A stretch of DNA of 64,000 nt, from NCBI GenBank assembly GCA_902801565.1, contig CADCIX010000002.1:110476-174475 (forward strand), given 5' to 3'. This DNA is from an uncultured Veillonellaceae bacterium (GTDB taxonomy: Bacteria > Bacillota > Negativicutes > Selenomonadales > Selenomonadaceae). The notes below the pieces were generated by a model, which worked only from the letters and a program-made list of their open reading frames with translations, had not been told where the DNA came from and searched no databases. How positions within the stretch are numbered: position 1 is the stretch's first letter; every line of letters starts with the position of its first letter. Shown in pieces: positions 54,355-63,515 of the stretch. Both the position numbers and the translations under genes were made by a program.

Positions 54355-55611
54355 ATGGAAGAGAAGGTTTTGCTGGACCAATATGCCCGTCTGGTGGTGC
54401 GTACCGGCGTGAATCTCCAGAAGGAGCAGCTGCTTGTCATCAACTCCCCCATCGAGTGCGCGGATTTTGCCAGACGCATTGCGCGGGAGGCTTATGATGC
54501 GGGAGCGCATGATGTGGTGATTTCCTGGAGCGATGAGGAATTTTCCCATCTGCGCTTCGATAGGGCCAAGAAGGCCGTGTTTACGGAATTTCCCGAATGG
54601 CGCCGTCTTTTTTACGAGGACTATGCAAAGCAGGGGGCGGCCTTTGTCACGATTGCTGCCAGGAATCCCGAGATCTTCAAGGATATCGAGCCGGAGAAGC
54701 TTACACTGGCGAATCAGGCGGCAGGCGCCGCGCTCCTGGAGTATCGTGCCCGCCTCATGAGCAACAAGAACACCTGGTGCGTGATTTCCGTGCCGACGCG
54801 GGACTGGGCGAAGAAGGTGTTTCCGGAACTTTCTGTCGATGCTGCGATGGAGCGTCTCTGGCAGGAGATCTATGCAACCGTGCGGATTGGAGAGGCCATG
54901 GACCCTGTGCGGGCCTGGGAGGAACATACCGCCTTCCTGAAAAAAGCGGCGGACTTCATGAATGACCATGCCTTTCAATCCCTTCATTATACGAATGGAT
55001 TGGGGACGGATCTGGTCATTGAACTGCCGGAAGGCCATATCTGGGCAGGCGGGGCGGAGTATTCCGACACGGGCATCCGCTTTGTTGCCAACATGCCCAC
55101 AGAGGAAGTCTATACCCTTCCGAAACGGGATGGGGTTCATGGGACTGTGGTCGCCACAAAGCCCCTGAACTTCCATGGCAATCTCATCGAGAATTTCCGG
55201 CTAGTGTTCAAGGACGGGAAAGTGGTGGATTATAAGGCGGAGAAGGGGGAGCAGATCCTCAAGGAACTTTTGGGGACGGACGAGGGATCTAGTTATCTGG
55301 GGGAAGTGGCACTGGTTCCCTTTGACTCGCCGATTTCCCAAAGCGGGCTGCTTTTCTACAATACCCTCTTCGACGAGAATGCGTCCTGCCATCTGGCGCT
55401 GGGCAAGGCATATCCTACCTGCATCAAGGGCGGGGAGAATATGGAGTCCGTGGAGCTTCTGCAGCATGGTGTCAATGACTCCCTCCTGCATGAGGATTTC
55501 ATGGTGGGATCGAGGGATCTGTCCATCGTCGGCACCACCCGGGATGGAAAGGAAATCCCCGTGTTTCGGCAGGGGAACTTTGCTTTTGATTGCGGGGATG
55601 GCAGAGCATGA
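54355..55611 (+). CDS. M29-family aminopeptidase
   Basis: A 418-residue cytoplasmic metallo-aminopeptidase of the thermophilic M29 family (AmpS/AmpT/PepS type) with two metal ions. Metal-binding and catalytic blocks are LGEVALVPFDSPIS (Glu), a later SCHLALGKAYPTC (His) and HEDFMVGSRDLSIVG (His and Asp). ATG 54355 has GAGGTG 7 bases upstream. It overlaps the following gene by four bases (ATGA). Confidence 0.93.
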   Translation: MEEKVLLDQYARLVVRTGVNLQKEQLLVINSPIECADFARRIAREAYDAGAHDVVISWSDEEFSHLRFDRAKKAVFTEFPEWRRLFYEDYAKQGAAFVTIAARNPEIFKDIEPEKLTLANQAAGAALLEYRARLMSNKNTWCVISVPTRDWAKKVFPELSVDAAMERLWQEIYATVRIGEAMDPVRAWEEHTAFLKKAADFMNDHAFQSLHYTNGLGTDLVIELPEGHIWAGGAEYSDTGIRFVANMPTEEVYTLPKRDGVHGTVVATKPLNFHGNLIENFRLVFKDGKVVDYKAEKGEQILKELLGTDEGSSYLGEVALVPFDSPISQSGLLFYNTLFDENASCHLALGKAYPTCIKGGENMESVELLQHGVNDSLLHEDFMVGSRDLSIVGTTRDGKEIPVFRQGNFAFDCGDGRA

Positions 55612-56246
55612 CGAAAAAGATATTTGTTGTCTTATGCGCCGTGGTTTTCCTGTTGGGAGCCTTGCCTGTTCAGGGGGCGGCAAAGGAAAGTGCCCATCTG
55701 GAGGACAATGACTTTTCCTGTCGGGGAATCCATCTGGGGGATTCCGAGGAAAAGATGCTTGCGGTCTTTGGCGAGCCGGACTTCGACAAGCAGGTGGGCG
55801 TCTATGGCATTGGCGTCATTTATTATTCCTTCCCCAAGGGGCTGGATGTGGGCGTTTCTGTCCGCAGGAGAGAGGTGGTGGATATTCTCATCCGCGACAA
55901 GGAATATCAGGCGCGGGCAGGGGTGCGATACGGCGCGACGCCCTATAAGATCCGGACCACCTATGGAGAAAAGGGACGCGCGATGCTCGATGGTGTGATA
56001 TACTACATCTATGAGCATCCGGAAAAGCCCCAGGAACGTCTGCTGCTGGAAGTGGACTCCGAAAACGGGAGCCTGCGATCCTTCCGCATCACCAGCCTTC
56101 CCCTTACGACGGATGAGGCGGACAGGAGGGCGGAAGAGGATGAGGTCTCCAGCGACCTTTCGGTTATTTTGGCAGGAGAAAAAGAAATTGACACCGGAGC
56201 CATGCCGGAGCATGGGCCGGTGAAGATACGAGGTTTGGAGAAATGA
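55608..56246 (+). CDS. Secreted hypothetical protein with two similar motifs
   Basis: A 212-residue exported protein: signal peptide (KKIFVVLCAVVFLLGALPVQGAA), then GIHLGDSEEKMLAVFGEPDF and, some 65 residues later, YGATPYKIRTTYGEKGR. The G-x-S/P-xx-K-x-xx-x-[FY]-G-E pattern occurs twice and resembles the SmpA/OmlA or BLIP-like fold. Function unknown; a periplasmic or surface binding role is possible. Overlaps both neighbours by four bases. Confidence 0.72.
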   Translation: MTKKIFVVLCAVVFLLGALPVQGAAKESAHLEDNDFSCRGIHLGDSEEKMLAVFGEPDFDKQVGVYGIGVIYYSFPKGLDVGVSVRRREVVDILIRDKEYQARAGVRYGATPYKIRTTYGEKGRAMLDGVIYYIYEHPEKPQERLLLEVDSENGSLRSFRITSLPLTTDEADRRAEEDEVSSDLSVILAGEKEIDTGAMPEHGPVKIRGLEK

Positions 56247-57136
56247 TACATCTCAGGATGATGCGCCATCGTCTGCTGCGCTATATGGGTATCACGTTGG
56301 GGTGCATGATTGCCAGCTGTTCCATCAACCTCTTTTTGGTGCCTGCCCATCTTTTGACAGGCGGCGTGACGGGCATTGCCATCATCTTTTACTATCTCGC
56401 GGCATGGCCCATCGGCGTTCAGACCTTTGTTTACAATATTCCGCTCCTTTTTGCGGCCTATAAAACGATGGGCAGGCAATACACCATTGATGTTATCATC
56501 GGCACCGTGATCTTTTCCGTGTGCCTTGACCTGACGACCTTTCTCAATGCCTATGCGCCCATCAACGATCTCATGCTGGCGGCGATCTTCGGCGGCGTGT
56601 TCAACGGTGTGGGGTATGGCATCGTGTTTCGCATGAACGGCAGCACGGGGGGCTTCGATATCGTGGGAGCCATCGTGAAGAAGTTCTATTCCTTCCAGAT
56701 GGGCGGCGTCATCTTTGCCTTCAACTGCCTTGTCATGTGTGTGGCGGGATTCCTCTTTGGCGTGGCGCCTGCCATGTTCACCCTGATCTGCATGTACGTG
56801 AATGCACAGGTCACGGACAAGGTCATTGCAGGATTCAACAAGCGCAAGGCGGTACTCATCATATCGGACAGGGCGCAGCCCATTGCCGAGGCGATCATCA
56901 CGGTGGTGGGACGGGGCGTTACCTTCCTGCATGGGCAGGGGGCCTTTACCCGCAAGGAGCGGAACGTGGTCTTCGTGGTGGTGAACCTCACCCAGGTGGC
57001 AAAGATCAAGCTGATCACCGATACCATTGATACCCATGCCTTCATGATCATCATGTCGGCGAACGAGGTCATGGGAAGGGGTTTCAGCCAGCCGGGGGTG
57101 GAGATCGAGAAGATGCTCAAGGAACACAGGAAATGA
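56243..57136 (+). CDS. YitT-family (DUF161/DUF2179) membrane protein
   Basis: A 297-residue protein with five to six membrane segments. It has the YitT hallmark LVPAHLLTGGVTGIAIIFYY near the start and GSTGGFDIVGAIVKK. A soluble C-terminal DUF2179 domain (about 205-290) reads ITVVGRGVTFLHGQGAFTRKE and SANEVMGRGF. Transported substrate unknown. ATGA overlap with the preceding gene. Confidence 0.92.
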   Translation: MIHLRMMRHRLLRYMGITLGCMIASCSINLFLVPAHLLTGGVTGIAIIFYYLAAWPIGVQTFVYNIPLLFAAYKTMGRQYTIDVIIGTVIFSVCLDLTTFLNAYAPINDLMLAAIFGGVFNGVGYGIVFRMNGSTGGFDIVGAIVKKFYSFQMGGVIFAFNCLVMCVAGFLFGVAPAMFTLICMYVNAQVTDKVIAGFNKRKAVLIISDRAQPIAEAIITVVGRGVTFLHGQGAFTRKERNVVFVVVNLTQVAKIKLITDTIDTHAFMIIMSANEVMGRGFSQPGVEIEKMLKEHRK

Positions 57137-57145
57137 GGTGGCAGA

Positions 57146-57871
57146 TTGGAAATCACGTATTTGCTCAATAGCGGGTTCCTCGTGAAGACGGGACGGACAC
57201 TGCTGGTCTTTGACGATTTTGAGGACCCTGTGCATGCTGTGGAGGGTGCTCTGTCGGAGGGGAATTTTGACCGGCTTTACATCTTTGTCTCCCATGCCCA
57301 TTTCGACCATTTCGACACGCATATTCTGGACTATGCGGATGCAGCGGAACGTTATGTCTTCAGCAATGATGTGCGGCACACGAAGCGGGGAAAGCTCTTC
57401 CCGGCAGAGAAGACGGTGTACATGAAAACCTATTCCGATTGGGAGGACGAGGCCATCCATGTGAAGTCCTTTGATTCCACGGATACGGGAACCTGTTTCC
57501 TGGTGGACACGGGGGAGGCGAAGGTCTTCCATGCGGGAGACTTCAACTGGTGGCACTGGACGGGGGAGCCGGAGAAAGACCGTCTGCTGGCCCGCAATGC
57601 CTTCCAGAAGCAGATGAAGAAGCTGGAAGGGTTGGAGGCAGACGTGGCCTTCTTCCCTGTGGATGGCAGGATGGGAGATGCCTGGGACATGGGGGCGAAG
57701 GAGTTCTGCGCCCGCACAAAGGCCAGGGCACTTGTGACGATGCACAATGTGGGCTTTCCCGCATGGAGGCCGCCGGCGGACTTCTTCGCAGCGGGCAGGG
57801 AGATTCCCTATTGGACTCCGGGTACGCCAGGCGAGAAGCGTTTGCTGAATGAGGGAGGTTTCAAAGAATGA
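57146..57871 (+). CDS. MBL-fold metallo-hydrolase
   Basis: A 241-residue cytoplasmic metallo-beta-lactamase-fold enzyme. The metal motif reads SHAHFDHFD (HxHxDH, about residues 50-58), with later ligands in [11 protein letters not shown] and the final His in [10 protein letters not shown]. It resembles UlaG-type lactonases or general hydrolases; the substrate is not determinable. TTG start at 57146 preceded by GAGGTGG. Confidence 0.87.
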   Translation: MEITYLLNSGFLVKTGRTLLVFDDFEDPVHAVEGALSEGNFDRLYIFVSHAHFDHFDTHILDYADAAERYVFSNDVRHTKRGKLFPAEKTVYMKTYSDWEDEAIHVKSFDSTDTGTCFLVDTGEAKVFHAGDFNWWHWTGEPEKDRLLARNAFQKQMKKLEGLEADVAFFPVDGRMGDAWDMGAKEFCARTKARALVTMHNVGFPAWRPPADFFAAGREIPYWTPGTPGEKRLLNEGGFKE

Positions 57872-58443
57872 AAAGAATCATGTGTTTGATCAGTGTCATG
57901 CTGGCCGCGGTCTTCCTGACCGGGGGATGTTTGGCATTTGGCAATGAAACAGGAAAAGGAGAGAGCAGGATGGGAAATCGTATTGCAGTATTTGAGACGA
58001 ATATGGGGACCTTTGAGGTTGAGCTGTTTGAGGACAAGGCTCCCATCACCACGAAGAATTTCATCGGTCTGGTGGAAAAGGGCTTCTATGATGGGCTGAT
58101 CTTCCATCGCGTCATCGACGGCTTCATGATCCAGGGCGGCGATCCGGAGGGAACTGGCAGGGGAGGCCCGGGCTACACGATCCCGGATGAGTTCCACAAG
58201 GATCTCAAGCACAGCTCGAAGGGCATTCTTTCCATGGCGAATGCCGGCCCCAACACGGGCGGCTCCCAGTTCTTCATCACTTTGGATGCCACGCCCTGGC
58301 TGGATGGCCATCATTCCGTGTTCGGAAAGGTTGTGAAGGGCATGGATGTGGTGGAGAAGATCGGCAAGGTGGACACGGATTTTCAGGACCGTCCGCTTAA
58401 GAAGGTCGTCATAGAGAAGATCACCCTCAAGAATGCGGAATAA
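57868..58443 (+). CDS. Cyclophilin-type peptidyl-prolyl isomerase, lipoprotein
   Basis: A 191-residue exported isomerase: signal peptide with lipobox LTGGC (Cys about residue 21), followed by a cyclophilin domain with [22 protein letters not shown] and [15 protein letters not shown] active-site segments. It would catalyse prolyl isomerisation in the periplasm while anchored to the membrane. ATGA overlap with the MBL gene. Confidence 0.94.
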   Translation: MKRIMCLISVMLAAVFLTGGCLAFGNETGKGESRMGNRIAVFETNMGTFEVELFEDKAPITTKNFIGLVEKGFYDGLIFHRVIDGFMIQGGDPEGTGRGGPGYTIPDEFHKDLKHSSKGILSMANAGPNTGGSQFFITLDATPWLDGHHSVFGKVVKGMDVVEKIGKVDTDFQDRPLKKVVIEKITLKNAE

Positions 58444-58446
58444 TCG

Positions 58447-58701
58447 ATGTCTGCTGCCTACACATACATCCTGAAATGCGCGGACGGAACGCTCTATACG
58501 GGCTGGACCACGGATCTCGTCAAGCGGGTGAAGGCCCACAACGAAGGCCGGGGCGCAAAGTACACCCGCGGACGCGTTCCCGTCCGTCTTTGCTATTTCG
58601 AGGAATTTGATGACAAGACAGCCGCCCTCAGCAGGGAATGGCAGATCAAACACCTTTCCCGCAGGGAGAAGCTGGCGTTGATTGACAAATTTGACAGATG
58701 A
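58447..58701 (+). CDS. GIY-YIG nuclease-superfamily protein (UPF0213-like)
   Basis: An 84-residue single-domain GIY-YIG protein: [20 protein letters not shown], then [17 protein letters not shown] and a closing [13 protein letters not shown]. The YhbQ/UPF0213 type is common and small; its DNA substrate is unclear. It ends at a strong terminator. Confidence 0.92.
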   Translation: MSAAYTYILKCADGTLYTGWTTDLVKRVKAHNEGRGAKYTRGRVPVRLCYFEEFDDKTAALSREWQIKHLSRREKLALIDKFDR

Positions 58702-58710
58702 ATGGGGAAG

Positions 58711-58758
58711 AATCCCGGCAAAACCTAGAAAGACAAGGTTTTGCCGGGATTCTCATTT
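58711..58758 (+). terminator. Intrinsic terminator after the GIY-YIG gene
   Basis: A perfect 15-bp stem (58711-58725 with 58737-58751) with an 11-base loop, followed by a weak T-rich stretch CTCATTTC. Confidence 0.8.
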
Positions 58759-58904
58759 CACGCCATTCATCCATATCGTTCTGCCAAAAAGTCAAAGGTT
58801 GTATTTCCCTGCACGGCGTTTTCCGGGATGAACAGATATTCGTAGCGGATGCTAAATTCCTGTGTCGCGGGACGGAGCCATTTTTCTACGGTACTGGGAG
58901 CAAT

Positions 58905-59152
58905 CCCATATGGAAAGCCCTTGCCGATGGGCTGGAAGCAGAAATTCATATCCACGAGGGACATTTGGCAGGATTCAATTATGTCGAGGTCGAATTTATA
59001 ATGTTAGGGATGCCGCTCTCTTTGAGCCTCCCGGATGGTTCGGGCGCGAAGTGACAGAGGATGCACGGTTTTCCTATGGCACCTTGGCACGTCAGGAAGG
59101 CATGGAAATCGTGCGACAGATTTTGGGGGAGGAAACAGATGGCTACAAGTAG
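58905..59152 (+). pseudogene. Frameshifted C-terminal remnant of a CYTH-domain gene
   Basis: Two + frames together give the end of a CYTH (triphosphate tunnel/adenylate cyclase-like) protein. The first frame reads GLEAEIHIHEGHLAGFNYVE up to about 59000, and another reads ALFEPPGWFGREVTEDARFS to TAG at 59150. These match the consecutive EVEF and W-[FI]-G-x-EVT segments of the family. The change of frame near 59000 and the missing N-terminal half show that the gene is dead. The hsdM start codon lies inside its last codons. 58759-58904 holds no feature I can support. Confidence 0.55.
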
Positions 59153-60641
59153 TGCCAATATTGGCTTTGAGAAACAAATTTGGGATGCGGCCTGTGTACT
59201 TTGGGGACATATCCCTGCGGCTGACTATCGCAAGGTCATCGTAGGGCTTATCTTCCTCCGCTATATAGGAAGTGCGTTTGAGAAACGGTATAACGAACTG
59301 GTGGCAGAAGGTGACGGGTTCGAGGACGATCCCGATGCCTACGAGGAGGACAACATCTTCTTTGTGCCAGAGGAGGCTCGGTGGCAGACCATTTCCACGG
59401 CGGCACATACGCCGGAAATCGGCACGGTCATAGACAATGCCATGCGGGCGATTGAGGCCGACAACAAAAAGCTCAAGAATGTCCTGCCGAAAAACTACGC
59501 CAACCCCGACCTTGACAAGCGCGTTTTGGGCGATGTGGTTGACCTTTTCACCAACATGGATATGAGCGACACAGAGGAGAACAAAGACCTCTTGGGAAGG
59601 ACGTATGAATACTGTATCGCCCAATTTGCCGCCTATGAGGGAGTCAAGGGCGGCGAGTTCTACACACCCGCCAGCATCGTAAAGACCATCGTAGCGGTGC
59701 TTCGCCCATTCTCAAATTGCCGAGTGTATGACCCCTGTTGCGGCAGTGGCGGTATGTTCGTGCAAAGCGCCAAATTCATCCAAGCTCATAGCGGACGGCG
59801 CGGCACGATTTCCGTCTACGGGCAGGAATCCAACGCCGACACTTGGAAAATGGCGAAGATGAACCTTGCCATTCGCGGCATCGATGCCAATCTCGGCGAA
59901 TATCAAGCCGACAGTTTCTTCAATGACCTTCACCCCACGCTCAAGGCAGATTTCATCATGGCAAATCCTCCATTTAACCTCTCCAACTGGGGGCAGGACA
60001 AGCTCAAGGAGGATAAGCGTTGGAAATACGGTGTACCTCCGGCGGGAAATGCAAACTACGCATGGATTCAGCACATGATTCATCATCTGGCTCCCAACGG
60101 CAAAATCGGTCTGGTATTGGCAAACGGTGCCCTCTCCACCCAGTCCGGCGGTGAAGGAGAAATCCGCAAGCGTATCATTGAAGATGACCTTGTGGAAGGT
60201 ATTATTGCCATGCCGACACAGCTTTTCTACAGCGTGACCATTCCCGTGACATTGTGGTTTATGTCGAAGAACAAGAAGCAGAAGGGCAAGACACTTTTTA
60301 TCGATGCCCGCAAAATGGGCTATATGGTGGACAGGAAGCATCGGGACTTTACGGATGAGGATATTTCGCGCCTCGCCGATACTTTTGCGTCCTTCCAGGA
60401 GGGAAAACTGGAGGATGTCAAAGGTTTCTGTGCCGTGGCTGACCTTGAAGCGATTGCCAAGCAGGATTACATACTGACACCGGGGCGTTATGTGGGCATT
60501 GAGGAGCAGGTGGATGACGGAGAGCCTTTCGATGATAAGATGAAGCGGCTAACAGGAGAGCTTTCCGGGCTGTTTGCCAAGTCCCATGAGTTGGAGGATA
60601 AGATTCGAAAGAATCTGGAGGCGATTGGGTATGAAATCTAA
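59139..60641 (+). CDS. hsdM: Type I restriction-modification system M subunit
   Basis: A 500-residue N6-adenine DNA methyltransferase. The N-terminal helical HsdM domain (WDAACVLWGHIPAADYRKVIVG) is followed by SAM motif I DPCCGSGGMF (from residue 198) and catalytic NPPF (about residue 276). It methylates the two half-sites chosen by HsdS and protects the host. ATG 59139 has GGGGGAGG 7 bases upstream. hsdS overlaps its end by 11 bases. Confidence 0.96.
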   Translation: MATSSANIGFEKQIWDAACVLWGHIPAADYRKVIVGLIFLRYIGSAFEKRYNELVAEGDGFEDDPDAYEEDNIFFVPEEARWQTISTAAHTPEIGTVIDNAMRAIEADNKKLKNVLPKNYANPDLDKRVLGDVVDLFTNMDMSDTEENKDLLGRTYEYCIAQFAAYEGVKGGEFYTPASIVKTIVAVLRPFSNCRVYDPCCGSGGMFVQSAKFIQAHSGRRGTISVYGQESNADTWKMAKMNLAIRGIDANLGEYQADSFFNDLHPTLKADFIMANPPFNLSNWGQDKLKEDKRWKYGVPPAGNANYAWIQHMIHHLAPNGKIGLVLANGALSTQSGGEGEIRKRIIEDDLVEGIIAMPTQLFYSVTIPVTLWFMSKNKKQKGKTLFIDARKMGYMVDRKHRDFTDEDISRLADTFASFQEGKLEDVKGFCAVADLEAIAKQDYILTPGRYVGIEEQVDDGEPFDDKMKRLTGELSGLFAKSHELEDKIRKNLEAIGYEI

Positions 60642-61785
60642 ATTAGCCGATATATGCGATTTTGCCAAAGAAAAGACGGATGTATCTGGACTTGACGAGG
60701 AGTGTTACATTTCTACAGAAAATATGATGCCCAATAAAGGTGGCATAACAAAGGCGACCAGTCTTCCAAGCACAGTACAAACTCAGGCGTTTTCTGCCGA
60801 GGATACATTGGTGTCAAATATACGCCCATATTTTAGGAAGATATGGTATGCACAATCTGATGGCGGTTGTTCAAATGATGTGTTGGTATTCCGTCACAAG
60901 AAGGATGTCCATCCCCGATTCCTGTATTATATTCTGGCCGATGATGCATTTTTCGATTATGCGACAGCGACATCTAAGGGAACGAAAATGCCCCGTGGGG
61001 ACAAGCAGGCTATTATGAATTATCCAGTCCCCAATATCTCATGGAATGAGCAATGCAAAATCGCTGACATTCTTTCCAGCATTGATGAAAAAATAGAAAT
61101 CAATGTTGCGATAAACAAGAATTTAGAGGAACAGGCACAGGCGATTTTTAAGTCGTGGTTCGTGGAATATAATCCATGGAATGGTAATGTACCTGCTTTA
61201 TGGATTAAAGGAAACCTTGGAGATTTTGTGAATATAAAACGAGGCGGCTCTCCCAGACCTATTCAAGAATATTTATCTGAATCGGGTTTTCGATGGCTAA
61301 AAATCTCAGATGTAACCAGTCTGCAATCTCCATTTGTTATAGACATAAAAGATCATATAATTGAAGAGGGATTGCGAAAAACAGTACATCTTAAAAAAGG
61401 ATCGCTTGTTCTGTCCAATAGTGCTACTCCCGGCATTCCCAAAATTCTTGATGTTGATAGCTGTATTCATGATGGCTGGCTTTTCTTTCCAGAATCAAGA
61501 TTCTCGAAAGAATATTTGTATTTATATTTCAAATATATTCGTCAACAACTGGTAAATCTTAGCAATGGTAGTGTTTTTAATAATCTCAAAACAGATATTC
61601 TAAAAGCCTATCCAACAATACTTCCCGACAAGGAGACACTTTTGCACTTTGACTCTGTTGTAAATCCTATGTTCCTTCAAATGCAGAATCTTACTCGAGA
61701 ATCCAATAGACTCGCCACCTTGCGCGACATTCTCCTCCCCCGCCTCATGTCCGGTGAAATCGACGTATCGAACATTGAAGTCTAG
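60631..61785 (+). CDS. hsdS: Type I restriction-modification specificity subunit
   Basis: A 384-residue specificity subunit with two target-recognition domains (about residues 1-150 and 195-345). Each is followed by a conserved helical spacer (LSSIDEKIEINVAINKNLEE and RESNRLATLRDILLPRLMSG). The second recognition domain is visibly more AT-rich than the first, suggesting it was swapped in. ATG 60631 follows GGAGG by 9 bases. The gene sets the recognition sequence for HsdM and for an HsdR that is not in this window. Confidence 0.92.
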   Translation: MKSKLADICDFAKEKTDVSGLDEECYISTENMMPNKGGITKATSLPSTVQTQAFSAEDTLVSNIRPYFRKIWYAQSDGGCSNDVLVFRHKKDVHPRFLYYILADDAFFDYATATSKGTKMPRGDKQAIMNYPVPNISWNEQCKIADILSSIDEKIEINVAINKNLEEQAQAIFKSWFVEYNPWNGNVPALWIKGNLGDFVNIKRGGSPRPIQEYLSESGFRWLKISDVTSLQSPFVIDIKDHIIEEGLRKTVHLKKGSLVLSNSATPGIPKILDVDSCIHDGWLFFPESRFSKEYLYLYFKYIRQQLVNLSNGSVFNNLKTDILKAYPTILPDKETLLHFDSVVNPMFLQMQNLTRESNRLATLRDILLPRLMSGEIDVSNIEV

Positions 61786-61821
61786 TTCGTTAAATTCTTG
61801 TTTATGAAAGAAGGTTGCATT

Positions 61822-62721
61822 GTGCTAAAAGTGAATCGTCGAAATGGATTTTCAGACAGAAATGGAATAAAACCTATTAGTAAAACAATTCAACTGATAG
61901 ATTTTGACGAATTGACTCGTTCAAAATTAGTGAATTCTATATCCCTGCTTTATAAATTCGCATATAAAGATATGACTTGGGACCATCTAGATAGACAAAA
62001 TTTTATTAAATATGTTTTGACAGAAGCATATGCACAAACAATAGAAATTAACTACTGGTATAAAGAAGAAAACTTATTTGAGACAATTAGAGAGACAATA
62101 ACAACTGATGATTATGATTCTATATTAACCTTAATTGAGGTAATTGCACAATATATTCATGAGTTTTTGATAAACAAGATGCAACATAGATATGGACATG
62201 ATTTTCCAACCGTATATGAATATTTTAATGGTGTTTTTAAGCGGGAATGTATGGGTTATCGCTTTATAAGTAATATAATTGTACCAATAAGCGATGATAT
62301 AGAAGTCAAGGCAATTGGTTCTGCGTTAAATATACCATTTGCATCTGCACGCGAACATATCTCAAAAGCGAATATGTTTTTATCAGACAGAAAGAAACCT
62401 GACTATGAAAATTCTATCAAGGAGAGTATTAGTGCCATAGAGGCAATCTGTCAGGAGGTACTTGAAACCTCGGGTAAAGAAGCAACATTAGGGAACATGC
62501 TAAAACGGCTAGAAGATAATGATATTAAGATACATCCAGCAATGGAAAAGGCATTTAAAAGTTTGTACGGCTATACTAGTGATGCAAATGGAATTCGCCA
62601 TGCTGGAGATATTGGAGGCCCATCCTCAACATTTGAAGAAGCAAAATTCATGCTTGTCTCGTGCTGCGCATTTATTAACTATTTGATATGTGTCAGCACG
62701 AAATCTAAGGTGGTAGTGTGA
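61822..62721 (+). CDS. AbiJ-like (AbiJ-NTD4) putative abortive-infection protein
   Basis: About 299 residues. The N-terminus (NGFSDRNGIKPISKTIQLID) resembles the AbiJ N-terminal domain 4 start. The C-terminal region (SIKESISAIEAICQEVLETS, then SDANGIRHAG and AKFMLVSCCAFINYL) is the conserved companion seen in such proteins. The family is linked to abortive phage defence. It lies between hsdS and small unknown genes inside the restriction locus. GTG 61822 follows AGAAGG by 7 bases; ATG 61804 lacks a site. The gene is AT-rich. Confidence 0.68.
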   Translation: MLKVNRRNGFSDRNGIKPISKTIQLIDFDELTRSKLVNSISLLYKFAYKDMTWDHLDRQNFIKYVLTEAYAQTIEINYWYKEENLFETIRETITTDDYDSILTLIEVIAQYIHEFLINKMQHRYGHDFPTVYEYFNGVFKRECMGYRFISNIIVPISDDIEVKAIGSALNIPFASAREHISKANMFLSDRKKPDYENSIKESISAIEAICQEVLETSGKEATLGNMLKRLEDNDIKIHPAMEKAFKSLYGYTSDANGIRHAGDIGGPSSTFEEAKFMLVSCCAFINYLICVSTKSKVVV

Positions 62722-63008
62722 TGGATAAAATGGTAAAACGACTAACAAAGATAAAAGAATACATGGATATTGTTTCCGAACGCAACGAACTAATTTTTCT
62801 ATGGAATACGAAAAATATAATAGATCTTCGTGAACACTTAAATACGTTGTGTTATAAATATCCTGTGGAAGTATCTATTTACAACATGACGCATCCAATT
62901 CCTTCACAATCTATCGAGGGAAGTGCTATGGAGACTATGGACTTTTTGGATGGATTATTGAAAGCGAAAACGCTTGATTTGAGGAATACTTTATTCAGGA
63001 CCTACTGA
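62721..63008 (+). CDS. Small AT-rich hypothetical protein
   Basis: A 95-residue, mainly helical protein with no recognised domain (VKRLTKIKEYMDIVSERNEL). Its ATG overlaps the preceding stop by one base (TGATG), with AAGGTGG 6 bases upstream. Tight coupling to the AbiJ-like gene suggests shared function, but nothing in the sequence names it. Confidence 0.65.
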   Translation: MDKMVKRLTKIKEYMDIVSERNELIFLWNTKNIIDLREHLNTLCYKYPVEVSIYNMTHPIPSQSIEGSAMETMDFLDGLLKAKTLDLRNTLFRTY

Positions 63009-63023
63009 CAGGAGGTTAATCGT

Positions 63024-63296
63024 GTGAACGGAGAAGCAACTTTGAGCAGTTATGACGGATATACTGTTTTTCGGTATGGTGATTACATTATTCGTTTTGC
63101 TGCACCATATTCACTCGAAAAATATATATCTGTCAAAGAATGGGATGCTGGTTATATTGTCGTGATGGCAAAATATAGACATAATAACAAGCCTGAGGAG
63201 GAGTATATTGACTTAGTTCCTGTTTTGGAAAATCTTTACATCGACAAGGATAAGTTTCTACAGCCAATAACAAAGGTGAGGGTTTCTTATGACTGA
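63024..63296 (+). CDS. Small hypothetical protein, first of a three-gene set
   Basis: A 90-residue beta-rich protein (YDGYTVFRYGDYIIRFAAPY, ending EYIDLVPVLENLYIDKDKFL and an I-T-K-V-R-V strand). The last part has the look of DUF2442-like proteins, which are often encoded beside DUF4160 proteins, but the match is weak. GTG 63024 has AGGAGGT 7 bases upstream. It overlaps the next gene by eight bases. Confidence 0.65.
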   Translation: MNGEATLSSYDGYTVFRYGDYIIRFAAPYSLEKYISVKEWDAGYIVVMAKYRHNNKPEEEYIDLVPVLENLYIDKDKFLQPITKVRVSYD

Positions 63297-63510
63297 TATT
63301 TTAAAGGTGGCAGATGATGCTAAAATGATTGTGAACGGATATGCCTATACTCCGAAAGAGAATCAGATACGCGTCTTGAATCTCAATCGTCCTCGGAAAG
63401 CGGCGGTATTATCGAATGATGGTAAAATCATCGAAACGACAATGGATGATATTGAACTTGAGATTGTAAAGGAGTATTTCTACAACAATCGGGAGTTTCT
63501 AATGGAGTGA
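63289..63510 (+). CDS. Small hypothetical protein, second of the set
   Basis: A 73-residue protein with a beta-type N-terminal half (IVNGYAYTPKENQIRVLNLN) and a helical acidic C-terminus (DDIELEIVKEYFYNNREFL). Family not recognised. It overlaps the preceding gene by eight bases and ends six bases before the next ATG, so the three are surely co-translated. Confidence 0.62.
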   Translation: MTDILKVADDAKMIVNGYAYTPKENQIRVLNLNRPRKAAVLSNDGKIIETTMDDIELEIVKEYFYNNREFLME

Positions 63511-63515
63511 ACGGT

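Noticed and set aside
56009..57745. 578-codon - strand open frame opposite the YitT and MBL genes
   Set aside because: It spans two real + genes with motifs and proper start sites; its own composition is non-protein-like.
58767..58964. - strand open frame with natural-looking translation (IAPSTVEKWLRPATQEF) next to the CYTH remnant
   Set aside because: No ribosome binding site, no family I can name, and it overlaps the + strand remnant. It may be part of another decayed gene, but the evidence is too thin.
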